Source: Cyclaneusma minus
Lineage: Eukaryota > Ascomycota > Leotiomycetes > Marthamycetales > Marthamycetaceae
DNA: 64,000 nt
Direction: 5' to 3'
Assembly (NCBI GenBank): GCA_037179335.1
Contig: JAKZHN010000035.1
Span: 248,001-312,000, forward strand
The translations under genes were made by a program, and so were the position numbers. Under the pieces are notes generated by a model. It was given only the letters and a program-made list of their open reading frames with translations. It was not told where the DNA came from and made no database searches. Shown one piece after another: positions 45,626 through 56,093 of this stretch (the stretch's first letter is position 1; every line of letters begins with the position of its first letter).

Positions 45626-46537
45626 AATGAGGAACGGGAATATGGGTATGTGCTAGTCGCTGGATTGAATGATATTGAGCACTTTGGAGCCGGGAGGAAA
45701 AGCGTAACTCGGTGAAAAGAAGGATTTGATGTAGCGAGAGAGCGGATAGTTGTGCGGAAAAGGAAACTGTGAGGGAAATTGCCGGATGAATTTGGGTGTA
45801 TATTCAAGAGGTTGGATGGTTCTTTACGAAGTTGTAGCGAGGTGGAAGTCGCAAGATGGCCACGGAATGAGAGGAGGGGAGACTCTGATCTGCCGACCAC
45901 AAGTAGCGATCAACCGAGTATTATATACCTACCTACGTACAGAGCCTCATTCGGTGGGATCTGATGCGAGCGACGAAAGTGGTCACACGCACCGAGGCCT
46001 ATGTCGGGGTCCGTTCAGCTCTGCCGCCACGTTGCATTAGGCGGCAAGGTGGATTCAAGCTGCGGGTATAGTCAAGGCTGGTGTTCACCTACTTAGAGAA
46101 AGGGAGAAACCCGGCCCCAATATTGGCTCACTATAAGTGACCGAGGCTCTTGTTGACAATAATTCCTGATGTATTCATATTTCCAGATTCAGACAGTACT
46201 CCAGTTGACAATAACGCGTGGCCATTATTCCCGAACCTGGTCTTGACTACAATCATACGATGTGTAACTTTTGGTCTTGGCGCTGCTGTTGTTTGGGGGC
46301 CGAGTCGGTTGATTGGAGCGAATGAAGCCATGAAACGCCTCATTCAAGGGTATTCTTCCAATTTGAGAGCCGGTGCAGCGCCCTTTCCTGCAAGGCTCCA
46401 ATAACCAGTCCTTCTAACCCCACCTCGTATCGCAAAAACATTTGCCTTGTTCGGTGGCATTTTGGGCTGCCTAGAAGTCAGCCGATCAGACTTTCCAGTA
46501 GTAATCCAGAGCTCCAGCACAGGTAGCCGCAACTTGA
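45626..46537. promoter_or_regulatory. Upstream region of the NLR gene and cupin locus
   Basis: About 0.9 kb without a supported gene. It holds the NLR promoter on the minus strand and whatever once drove the cupin locus on the plus strand. No element is called. Confidence 0.4.
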
Positions 46538-47120
46538 GCAATAACCATATCTTCCTCCAGTGATAACACGGACATACCCTCCCAGGCCCCCAGCCCCCGT
46601 CTCATCGTCTCAGGCATTGACTCCGCCACCGGCACCTCCCCCATCACGCACGACGCACCCATCACCCTCATCCGCCCCTTCGGCCCCCACGCCCAAAGCT
46701 TCGCCACCATCCATACCACCTCCACCATCCCAGCCCCCAACACCACACCCTTCCGCCCCCTTCCACACCCTCACATCTCAACTCCCTCACCGCCCACCAA
46801 CAGGCGCGCTTTTCTGCATAACCTCCCTCCCTCCCAACCATCGCGGTGCGCTCATGCATCGCACCAGCAGCCTAGACTACTGCATAATCCCAGAAGGCGA
46901 AGTTGTGCTCAGCCTCGAAAGTGGCGATGAAAGGGCTTTGAAACGGGGCGATGTGGTGGTACAGGGAGGGGCGGGGCATGAGTGGTTTAACAGGGGTGCT
47001 GAGGTTTGTAGGATTGCGGTTGTTGCGGTTGTGATGGTTGGGTCGGAGCCGGCTGTGCTTGAGGATCGGAGGGTGTTTGAGGCGACTGTTTTTCCGCAAG
47101 GGGCGTTGGGCGGTGGCTGA
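46538..47120 (+). pseudogene. Cupin-domain protein with an internal frame change
   Basis: The 5' part reads as PRLIVSGIDSATGTSPI...GPHAQSFATIHTT in the frame containing 46574, typical of the N-terminal half of small fungal cupins. The 3' part (frame of 46560) reads MHRTSSLDYCIIPEGEVVLS, then RALKRGDVVVQGGAGHEWFN, an ordinary cupin barrel core. The two halves are one base out of register, and the switch falls in a C-rich tract around 46745-46790 where no GT donor exists for an intron. The 5' frame has no ATG after its upstream stop, so the start is also missing unless an unseen upstream exon exists. It is probably a pseudogene; an assembly error in the C-rich tract is the alternative. Confidence 0.6.
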
Positions 47121-47818
47121 GGAGTGATTGAGTTGCTTTGCTGCGGATAGGTGGGGTAGCTGGGGGTTTTTCGTTTGGTAAGTCGAGGGGAGTGGTAGAT
47201 GGGAGACTGAAGCTGTGTTGTTGTTTCGTAAGGGATAAGTAACGCTTTCGTCTCGGCACGTGAATGGAAATCACGTGACTAGGTCACATGATGACTCATG
47301 CTGTATCTGGCTAGAGCTTTGCCAGGCCGGATGGAGACCCTGGGCTTGACCCTGGGCCCCCTATCCCTCCCACCTCCTTGCCTGGAACTTGGAAGTCATC
47401 AAAATCCCCGAAGGAGAATCAGTGGATCGCCTCTGACGCTGATAGTGATGGCAACACTCACCCACAGTAAAAAACAACCTTCATTCGTTCGAGTAAGCTA
47501 ATCCATAACCACATGAAATCGTAAACGAAACAGAAAGAAAAGGAAACAGTAAAAGAAAAAAGAAAAACAGTCACCGCCTGCTCCACGATGTTCGGGTGCG
47601 GAGAAGATAAATTTCCCCAGAAACCGCAGCATGCTCCCCATAAAACCCAGCACCGCTCCATCCAGAGATTCCTTTCTCTTTTCAATTCCGCCCAGGGTAT
47701 CCAACGCCGTCCCACATAGTTGCCAAACGGTATACCAAAATATCAAAAACTGTAGCGCCTCAAACACCCGCTCAAACATCATGCCGCTCAAACATCATGC
47801 CGCTCAAACACCATACGC
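47121..47818. other. Convergent intergenic region with E-box cluster
   Basis: At about 47257-47300, CACGTG occurs twice, followed by TCACATGATGACTCAT, a dense group of bHLH/bZIP-like sites in a place that is 3' of both annotated neighbours. A small hydrophobic minus-strand frame (about 47571-47782) was noted and not called. Confidence 0.4.
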
Positions 47819-47830
47819 TCAAAACACCGA
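47759..47830. repeat. 16-bp tandem repeat (CTCAAACATCATGCCG) at the 3' end of the GH43 gene
   Basis: Units begin at 47759, 47771, 47787, 47803 and 47818; the two central copies are identical. The last unit contains the stop codon of the GH43 gene (minus strand). Confidence 0.8.
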
Positions 47831-48832
47831 CCCCTCCTCCAGAATCCCAGCAACCCCACTATTCAACGTCAACGGCAACTCATGCAAACACCTCCCACTC
47901 TGACATTTTGCATGAAAAAACATCCTCTCTCCATCCTGTGTCGCACAAGCACTTCCCGGCGTACTCAGATTCCCAAACATCCCCGTGCGGAGCAAATCGA
48001 CCCCAGCCCTCGTATAAGGCCCTCCCACATTCGTCGCCGTCGCATATCTCACATCATAGTTTGGCGTCAAATAGCAATTGCTGCTGTAGAACAAATAGTA
48101 AATGCCCGCGTGCAGGACCAAGGAAGGAGCTTCGATCAAGGGGCCGTCGACGTCGGTGCGGTCGAGTAGCAGGACGGGTGAGCCGATGCGGGTGAGCCCG
48201 TCGGGACCAAGTTTTTGGAGCAAAAGGGGCGTGGGCTGGGCGGGGGTGAGGCGCCCGGTATTGCCGCAGGTGTTGTTGACGGGCGTGAGGCTGTTGCCGT
48301 CGACTTTGTAAACTACATACAACGTACCATCCGTGTCTTCGAAAGCGGCAGGGTCGATCGCTCCGCCTTCGGAAAGAGGACAGGCGAGGGGGACTTGGAT
48401 GGGAATGTAGGGGCCGGTTATGAAAATCGATACAGCAGTGCCGACGCAGTGCTTCTTTGGATGTGATGCAAGTGCGGCGGCGTAGTAGAGAACGTAGAGA
48501 CCGTCTTTGCGTTTGTAGACAAAAGGAGCCCAGATGTCTTTGCCGCTGGCCCAAAGAGGGGCGAGAGGCATAGCGTCGAAATTGGTGAGGACCCAGGGGC
48601 CGTCGACAGTGCCTTGGGACACGGCGACTTGGATGTTGCGGCCGCCGGAGTTGGTAGAGAAGGCGTACCACGTGCCGTCGAAGTCTTGCATAATGCCCGG
48701 GTCGGGGAAGTTGGCATTGATGATCAGACCTTCTCCACCTCCTTGGGGACGGCGGATAGTGGGTGAGCCAAGGGCTTGAAAACAGAGGATGAAGAGCAAA
48801 AGCCCGGCTAGGAGACGAGAAGTGATATGCAT
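47819..48832 (-). CDS. Secreted glycoside hydrolase family 43 protein
   Basis: This single exon codes 337 residues. The start ATG at 48832 is chosen because it begins a clear signal peptide (RLLAGLLLFILCFQALGSP); an upstream in-frame extension would bury it. The five-bladed beta-propeller catalytic residues are recognisable: the general base Asp44 in NANFPDPGIM, Asp160 in SEGGAIDPAAFED and the acid Glu234 in VDGPLIEAPSLV. The family cuts arabinose- or xylose-containing plant cell-wall polymers outside the cell; which of these this enzyme prefers cannot be read from the sequence. The C-terminus contains two cysteine pairs likely to form disulphides. No carbohydrate-binding module is attached. 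Confidence 0.9.
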   Translation of the reverse strand: MHITSRLLAGLLLFILCFQALGSPTIRRPQGGGEGLIINANFPDPGIMQDFDGTWYAFSTNSGGRNIQVAVSQGTVDGPWVLTNFDAMPLAPLWASGKDIWAPFVYKRKDGLYVLYYAAALASHPKKHCVGTAVSIFITGPYIPIQVPLACPLSEGGAIDPAAFEDTDGTLYVVYKVDGNSLTPVNNTCGNTGRLTPAQPTPLLLQKLGPDGLTRIGSPVLLLDRTDVDGPLIEAPSLVLHAGIYYLFYSSNCYLTPNYDVRYATATNVGGPYTRAGVDLLRTGMFGNLSTPGSACATQDGERMFFHAKCQSGRCLHELPLTLNSGVAGILEEGSVF

Positions 48833-50186
48833 GATTTGATCGTGGAATCCACGTGCGTCAAAACCGTGCTGATGCCAAGATGAATCAATTCGCGAGGTGG
48901 GAGCGGCGTCTGTTGTATCTTTTTTCGAGAGGAAACCAAAATTTTGCTGAAACACGATGAATCAGTTCGCGAACTTCCAGGAGCGAGCCTCTCTTTCATG
49001 AATCATCTCAGGCTCTTTCGAGAGCAAAGAAGGAAGTCAGCACAGCGCCTGCTAAGCTACAGTACCGTCCCCAAGAAATATTGGTACAAGCTTACCGCAA
49101 GAAAAAACGAGAGGACAGAGGAGGATGCACCCCACTGTGTGCAGGCCGCAGCAAATATTATCTGCCCGTGTTTGTCAGACACTGGAGCGGGTCTTGGTAA
49201 AAGAGTAATAGAATTCCGGAGGTGGCGATCATAATTAGGATTTAGGAATTGACTTTCTCCGAGCCATAGACCGAGCTGACTCTTTACACCGCGGAGTCGT
49301 CATATTCGATATTTGTCTTGGTACCTGTGCTGTACCACGGCTTGCTGCGAGTAGTGCGTCGGTGAGAAGAGAAGGGCGAAATGAGCTGAATTCGAGGTCC
49401 CAATATGAAAATGGCACGTAGCCATGCTCGTGGGGGCAGAGAGGGTACGTCCATTAAGTAGCACAGACCGGGGTTCGTGATACCGGACGATGTTTCAGAA
49501 GTCTCCGAGTAGGTGGTTCATGTGGGTGGTAATGGTGAAATGCATTGATGCATATCATGACCTGCATGTGGCCTATGTGCCTGTGTAGGAGAATAGGATA
49601 TCTTCCGGGTCTGGCGAACATTGAGGTCATTGCCACAAAGCTAGAAAGCATTGGAACATTGAAGTTTAACTGAAAAAGAAACCTACGGTGAGATGAGGTA
49701 CGCGGGGGAAATGTCCCGGAGATTGCCCCGGTCGTCGGATCATCGAAGCCAAAGCTTGAATGCCATGAATGGTTGGAACTAAGCAAGTGTGACGCCTTGT
49801 ATTCGCCGCTTGGCGAAGTATCAAAATGCAGTAAGCTCGTTGGTTCTTCGCGACATATGAACTATCGCCGGGTATCGCCAGTCCTTGGCCAGAACGAATG
49901 GATATTGAGACACAGGAGGAAGAACGTCATGTGTGACATGTAGTTGACCACAGATCCGATGATCCTAGGGCTGGAACCGACCCACCGGGTGTTAATATTG
50001 TTACGCTGGATCATGGATGTGACCATGGTGGGGGTGGAATCATGCTTTGGGAGCCCCAGGTGCCGGCACTACTCGACCCTCGAGAGCACAAGCCACTCCC
50101 GTCTCCCGCTCGAACCCCGTTATGTGCTGGCCCTGCCTATAGTAACCTAGCGTAACTCATTATCTGGTTCTTGTACACCACCTTTT
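48833..50186. other. Gene-free stretch
   Basis: This is the promoter side of GH43 (-) and the 3' flank of CDC123 (-). No gene, RNA or notable repeat was recognised. Confidence 0.5.
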
Positions 50187-51443
50187 TCAATCCTCGTCAC
50201 TCTCGTATGGCCCTCCATTCATCGCCCTCACTTGCTCTGCGAGCAATTCGACCGCACTCGGCCCACCCTCTTTTCCCGCAACGTACACTTCATCTGGCAC
50301 CTTGTATGCACCGAAAGGGCTGGCCCCCATCGACTCCTCGGGATCTCCAGCTCGCACAACGCGGAATTCAGGCTTGTATCCCATCTCTTCGATGTCATCA
50401 TCGTCATCTTCCGCCATGTCGTCGTCACTTGGCTCAGGAATGGCAGGTGTGTTGGCGGATTCCGGAACGCCTAGTAAGGCGGGCGGTGGCTGAAGTTGCA
50501 AAAGCTCCAACCACGAAAATAGTATCGGATCTGTCCTTGGCGCCCATGGATTGATGTCAATCAGCACCACGCGATCATGCGGTTCCGGGATCCAGATGTC
50601 GAACACGAAATCCGGGTCTTCAAAAGTCGATCTCAAGTTCTGTACGAAGAAATCCTCAATCTTGTTTTGTAGTCGCCGGATCAACGGATCCGAGTAGCCA
50701 AAGCGCTTTCTCGCTCGCTGGCAGATGGCGACCAGTGTTCTGTCCCTGACAAAACACCTAAACTCCCACATGGGATCCATGTTTTCTTCTTTCCGCAGCA
50801 CTATGGTATACGGCACTTCATCCAGTGTTAATTCCCTCTCCCCGTCGGCCCAATCAGAACATCCATTGTAAGCACACTGGAGATCAAATTGGACGAATAC
50901 ACTGGTCTTCAGCAACATATACACATCGCTCGGCCTGTCGCAGATCATAGTGTTCTGGCGTGGAATCATGTGGGTGGTATCCTTTGGTGCTGACCAATTC
51001 AATTTCGGAATTGCGGTTCCTCCTAACTCATTTATAGTATCTCTGATGGCGTCGTGGATGTCGGAGAAGGGAGTGGCGTCGTTGGGCTTTGCCTCGCCGA
51101 GATAGGATGGGTCTTCTGGCTTGTGGGCGTTCTCGGAAGACCACTCGGTTTCGGTGTATGGTTCGTCATCGTCGTCGTCGGGGATCCAGACGCCGTCTTC
51201 GTGGAGGTAGGACAGAAAGGCGGGGGTTACGGGGATGAGGCGGGACTCGATGGAGAGATGGCGATACCTGGAATTTGATTAGATTCAATAGGTTGTATGG
51301 CTTTAGAGGCATAACAAAACGTACTTCGGATACCAGGCATGGTACGAGCAGTTTAATATGTTCTTCTTCGTGATGGGTTTGAAAGGTAGCTCTGTCAATT
51401 GTTCTTCGGGAGGAGTGCTTTCGCGGGATTCGATGGCGGGCAT
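50187..51443 (-). CDS. CDC123: Cell division cycle protein 123 (eIF2 assembly factor)
   Basis: Minus-strand exons are 51443-51325 and 51267-50187, giving 399 residues; the intron begins gtacgt and ends ccag, in phase 2. Cdc123 is an ATP-grasp-fold chaperone that joins eIF2 subunits, and so affects translation initiation and cell-cycle entry. Visible family blocks are SYHAWYPKYRHLSIESRLIP at the N-terminus, IPKLNWSAPKD and FQVDLQ-like NGCSDWADGERELTLDE, EFRCFVRDRTLVAICQR in the core, and FDIWIPEPHDRVVLIDINPW near the metal/ATP site. An acidic stretch (DDDMAEDDDDDIEE) precedes the conserved C-terminal FRVV segment, as in other fungal Cdc123 proteins. It is divergent from CWC21. Confidence 0.93.
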
Positions 51444-51909
51444 GTTGTCGGCAAGATGAGAGATACTGTTGTGATTTCGGGTTTGTGAGTCGAGATACTT
51501 TGGCAGAGAAGAATGGAACTCGTTCGGACGTTGAAGAAGAAACAGAATGGACAAGACGAAACTTCGGAATGTCAGGTTGATAACTCTTTCCCAAAGTGTT
51601 TCTGGTGACTCAAGATCATAAAAACTTCTGCCGTCTCTGAGGGCGCACACCGCCTTCCCACTTTCAGCCTTGCGCTCGAGGCACCAACATTTGTGACGCC
51701 AATTTCGAGAGACACCCCCAACCTCCTTCACCAATTCCAACACACAACCCAAGACTCAACCATAGCCGTCCAATATTACTCGGTCCATATCCAGGCATTC
51801 CCGTCTCGATCCATCCGTCCCGAAAATCTCAATTCTCCACCATTCGCATTTCCAACCAGCAGACTTCCAACCCACTTCCACACAGCTGCACCGCAGCCCA
51901 ACCTCCACA
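51444..51909. promoter_or_regulatory. Divergent promoter region of CDC123 and CWC21
   Basis: 466 bp lies between two divergent housekeeping start codons; both promoters must lie here. No named element is called. Confidence 0.5.
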
Positions 51910-52428
51910 ATGTCCTCAAACGTAGGCCTCACCACCCCCCGCGGCAGCGGCACATCCGGCTACGTCCAGCGCAACCTCGCACACCTCCGCCCACGCGACA
52001 ACAAGCCCGGGCAGCCCTACCCCTCCCCATCCTCCTCCACCTTCCGCGAGCACCGCCGGCAGCCCGACGCCGAAATCCTCGAGCACGATCGCAAACGCGA
52101 AATCGAGCTTAAGATTTTCGAATTACGGGATAGGCTTGAGGATGAAGAGGTTGCTGAGGAGGAGATCGAGAAGCAGACTGAGGAGTTGAGGGAGAAATTG
52201 AATCGGGATGCGAAGAAGGGTGGGAAGAATGCCGCTGGCGCGGGCAAGGGCAGGAATTTGAAGATGCATCAGGTGCATGAGTTGGCGGAGGCGAAGATTC
52301 ATGAGGATGAGAGGATGAGGAGGGCGTTGGGGATTAGTAGGGATTATGAGGAGGGGAGTCATTGGAGGAAGCAGGAGGAGAGGTTGAAGGGTGCGCTGGA
52401 GAGGGAGCAGGGGGAGAGCAAACGATGA
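51910..52428 (+). CDS. CWC21: Pre-mRNA-splicing factor Cwc21 (cwf21-domain protein)
   Basis: This single exon codes 172 residues. Cwc21 joins the spliceosome around activation, contacts Prp8 and Snu114, and is related to the N-terminus of human SRRM2. The start SSNVGLTTPRGSGTSGYVQR is the highly conserved family N-terminus, followed by NLAHLRPRD. The cwf21 helical domain is about residues 55-100 (ILEHDRKREIELKIFELRDR, then LEDEEVAEEEIEKQTEELR). The rest is charged and helical (HQVHELAEAKIHEDERMRRA), with no RS-rich tail. The codon style shifts to strongly GC-rich at the start, as in nearby genes. Confidence 0.93.
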   Translation: MSSNVGLTTPRGSGTSGYVQRNLAHLRPRDNKPGQPYPSPSSSTFREHRRQPDAEILEHDRKREIELKIFELRDRLEDEEVAEEEIEKQTEELREKLNRDAKKGGKNAAGAGKGRNLKMHQVHELAEAKIHEDERMRRALGISRDYEEGSHWRKQEERLKGALEREQGESKR

Positions 52429-52933
52429 TCCTGGGGACGATGCCGCTGAGGTTTATTCTGCATTTTGGGACTGCGCTTGGCGTTCGGTGATGGAGGGGAT
52501 ATATTGTGATACCACAGCTTTGCCATGAGCGATCAGAGCTGACATTACAAGAGCATTGCTTTTCTGTCCGTCTCGCGTCCCCCTGCGCTTGTATATGTGC
52601 TATGACAGTTTTGGGTCTGCTCTGGCTGCTACTTTGGGCCTGGGCGGCCCAAGACGACTGCTCCAATACTCACAGATTGTGAACCGTAGGTTTCGTCGAA
52701 GCCGAAGGCTGAGACCGTGCGTTCGATCGAGGAGCCAGATTGTGCTACCGCGGAACACACCAACTCTGCCATCGAGCCAAGATCCGATAACTTTGCGTTA
52801 GCACAAGCCAATTCATCCAAGGTCTTGTCATGGTAGGGCCCATAATTTGTTTCATACTTCTATTCCAGGCCACGATTATCTACCAGCCGCAATATCTAGC
52901 CGAACATGACACTCCAAAATCGTGATCAACACC
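52429..52933. other. Convergent intergenic region
   Basis: This is the 3' flank of CWC21 (+) and the dehydrogenase gene (-). Nothing else was recognised. Confidence 0.5.
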
Positions 52934-54146
52934 TCAGCTAGCAACCTTAACCACAACCTTTCCAAAATGCCCACCCTCAAACAAATACTTCAACCCCTCC
53001 TTCGCCTCCTCAAACCCAAACACCCTATCAACCACCGGCGTAATCTCATGCTTCGTATAGAACTCCACCAATTCCTCAAATCTCTGCTTCGGCCCATTAA
53101 GAATCCCCTTCAGCGTCACATTCCTCCGCAAAGCCAGCACGTTGGTGTTGATCCTGTCACCGGGGTCATCCTCCTTGCCAGAGAGATAGCCAATACAGTT
53201 GATAAGTCCGCCGAATGCCACACAATCGAAGCTCTGGCGAAGAGTTTTGGCTCCACCGTTTTCGAAGATTATATCGGCGCCTTTGCCAGATGTTGCGGAC
53301 AGGACGGCTTCGGCCCATTGGGGGTTGGTGCGGTAGTTGATAGTGTGGGAAGCGCCGAGAGTTTTGGCTTTTTCGAGTTTGGCGTCGGATGAGGAGGTGA
53401 TGATTACTAGTCGACAGTCAGTATCAGTACACAGGTTCGGGCGAGGATTCTGATGTGGCATTTCGGACCTTCAGCACCGCTGGCGCTCGCGATCTGCAGA
53501 CCGCTGATAGCCACTCCTCCAGTTCCCTGAATCAACACCTTCTCTCCTTTTCCTCCGGGCTGGCCTAGAGGTCTCATGCCATTCATGGCCATCCATGCTG
53601 TGACTCCCGCAATAGGCAACGTACAAGCCTCTTCATCCGACAAGTATTTCGGACATTTCACCAGCGCATTCGCAGCAAAGACTCGGTACTCGCACAGAAC
53701 ACCCGGGAGCGGCTTACCCAACCCACTCGCCATATCCTCTTCCTTGACTTGACCCTGTACCCAAGACATCAGTATTTCAATCATTACCCCGCATTTCCCT
53801 GACCTCCCATACCACCAAGCACGTAAAACGTAGTACATACCTTCAAATGCGTCTGATTAAAGATACTCAAGCATCGTTCGCCCTTCGCCCAGCTATCCGA
53901 AGCTCCGTCGCCCAATTCCACAATCTCTCCACACATATCAGCGCATGGCACCAGAGCAGCAGCCTGTCCGATCGTCTTGTGGTGGTTGTACAATCCCATC
54001 ACAACCTCCGTATCTCTGTAGTTCAGCGCTACGGCTTTGATCTTGACCAGTACTTCGTCAGGTCCGGGCTTAGGCATGGGCGCTGTGGACATTCGTAGGT
54101 TGTCGAGGCCATCTTGGTTGGTTTCCCATTGCTTGATTTCTGCCAT
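52934..54146 (-). CDS. Medium-chain dehydrogenase/reductase, zinc-type alcohol-dehydrogenase-like
   Basis: Minus-strand exons are 54146-53841, 53754-53469 and 53406-52934, giving 354 residues. The N-terminal GroES-like half contains PDEVLVKIKAVALNYRDTEV and ALVPCADMCGEIVELG. The Rossmann half contains EKVLIQGTGGVAISGLQIAS and KLEKAKTLGASHTINYRT, then GADIIFENGGAKTLRQS. The usual catalytic zinc ligands (Cys and the following His-Glu pair) are not obvious, so it is more like the quinone-reductase/enoyl-reductase branch that uses NADPH. The second donor is unusual (gtccga), but removing that intron gives ASASGAEVIITSSSDAKL, the conserved NADPH-binding strand. The substrate is unknown. Confidence 0.88.
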
Positions 54147-56093
54147 CTTGTCTCGAGCTTGCGTGCTCGTCCAACTTTGATAGTGTCGGTAGGTATGGAA
54201 AACAGTTCGTAAAGTAGTTCAACGAGAATGAGAGTATGAAAAGAGGAGAAGCAGTTGGAACATATACACTATGTGTTGGATTTATAATAGAAGTGTTAAT
54301 TCGACCCACCTGCACTATACAAGTACCCACCTTTTGGATTGATGTTTCGGGCTCAATCAATGCGTTCTCGGTGTTAGTGATGATTGTCATTCGATTGGTG
54401 TTCAAGAGCGGAGCTCCGAAGTTTTGGTTCGTGCTTGGGCCGCGGCCAGGCCGCCGTGCGGGCAGATGTTGTGGTGGCCTTTCTTGCGAGGCAGAGAGTG
54501 GGTAGTGCACGTGATGTGGCGCATGATTTCTCCACCATCCGCAACAACACCGCCACAACGGCACCGCCACAACGGCACCGCCACCCCCTTGACGCCACAC
54601 TCACAACGCCTTGATTCCCCACCACTGGAGTCTGGGTGAGGCGGGAAATCAAGAGCCAACGATTAAGGTACATGTGAATTCTGATTCTCACTGCTCAGTT
54701 CTTAATGGTGGCTCAGTCCCAATTACTTCGGGCGTTTTGCTTTTCTGTCCAGTCTTTGATGGTGTCATCCGGAGAGTGAGACTACAAAAGTCTTGCTTGA
54801 ACGGAGGATGAGTGTACTGGATTTCCCTTTCCGGATTGTCATTGTACGATTGCCTGCATTCTGATTCTATCTGTTATGTTGTCTTCGTCGTTGTAAAAAG
54901 CAGACGGAAGTGCCCGGAATGGGGTTTTTGGAATTCGGAAAGGCAGCTTACTGGTGTGCCTGGATTGCCATTGCTCCCTTCCAACTCCTTATATCACGCT
55001 TTTGAATGGCCCGGATGGGACTCTGTCGGCTTCTCCTTCAGGAATTCTATTCCTCGCTTTTACCCCTCTATGTCACGCTTTTGAAGGGCACTTTATTGGC
55101 ATTTTTTGGATGGTCATTTGTCCAACTCAGAAGCTCTAGTTGCTTCAGCTTCAATAACCATGAGATCTTATCAGCCTATATACAAGAGCAGCAGAATGTC
55201 CTGTTCAAGTGACTAAATTGTTTGCTTGGAATTTTATATAAAAACAGCCAATTTCATATTACCCAGCTTCAAATCATCCATTTACATAATCTAACTTATA
55301 TTGTACGGCTTTGCATTCTAGTTTATATGATATGTGATCCTATACGCTAGTAAGAAGTTATTACATAAAAAAAGCTTCTGTATCTTTGGCTCAATGGTTC
55401 GCTGCTTTCTGTTGTGCTCTCAGCTTTATCTCTTATTTAACAAATTTCAACAGGTGTCAAGTTTTGCCGGCCGTCATCTGCGATTCAATAAGAAAGATCT
55501 ACTTTTTCCAAGGGCTTCCGTCATCTCCGTTTGTTGTTCACCACAAAAAAAAAAGTAGCAATTACAATGCGGACATTCCAGACCTGTCTTCGACCACATC
55601 CCCGACACGCTTCTCTGAGGCAACTCTTGCCTTCATTCGCTGGATGGAGTTGTTGATTATAGGAGGTGTTTCTCTGCGATCTCAAAGGGAAGTCAAAGGT
55701 TATTGTATTCAGCCATGGAGTACGAAGAAGAGTGTGGGTCGTGAGGCTCGATACTCATCATTACACGGCTGGTAGGCGTAGCCTTGAGATTAGCACTTGA
55801 GCTCTGACCAGGACGTGGGCCGAGCACGTGACCGACAGACGACTATGCCCAACCGAGTCGACCTCCTTCGTCCCTCGAGCAGAAGCGTGCGCTAGCCTCT
55901 TTTCGGAGGTATCTCTTTTTGGCGCACGATTTGCCTGGCGCCTTCCCCGTCGACGCTTTGCTCGTGGCTATCCTCGTCTCGAGCTTCAACCACGGATCAG
56001 CTCCTCGAGTCTTTCTCGAGTCTTTTCTGTACAAGGTGTTCTGCGCAACTAGGCATTCTGGCCTTGACCCACAACCAGGTATCCACCGCAAAG
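54147..56093. other. Gene-free stretch with short GC-rich repeat
   Basis: At about 54545-54595 the phrase CACAACGGCACCGC repeats two to three times. A twelve-base A run is at about 55547. Base composition becomes more AT-rich between 55140 and 55560. No gene was recognised. The last part is the upstream region of the F-box gene at 56094. Confidence 0.5.

Noticed and set aside
47571..47782. Small hydrophobic protein, minus strand, about 70 codons
   Set aside because: Starts within a tandem repeat and runs into a T-rich low-complexity tail; no family recognised and no clear splice end.
55380..55560. Possible tRNA-derived SINE (GGCTCAATGGTTCG near 55388 and A-run at 55547)
   Set aside because: The box A-like string is not followed by a box B, and no flanking duplication was seen.
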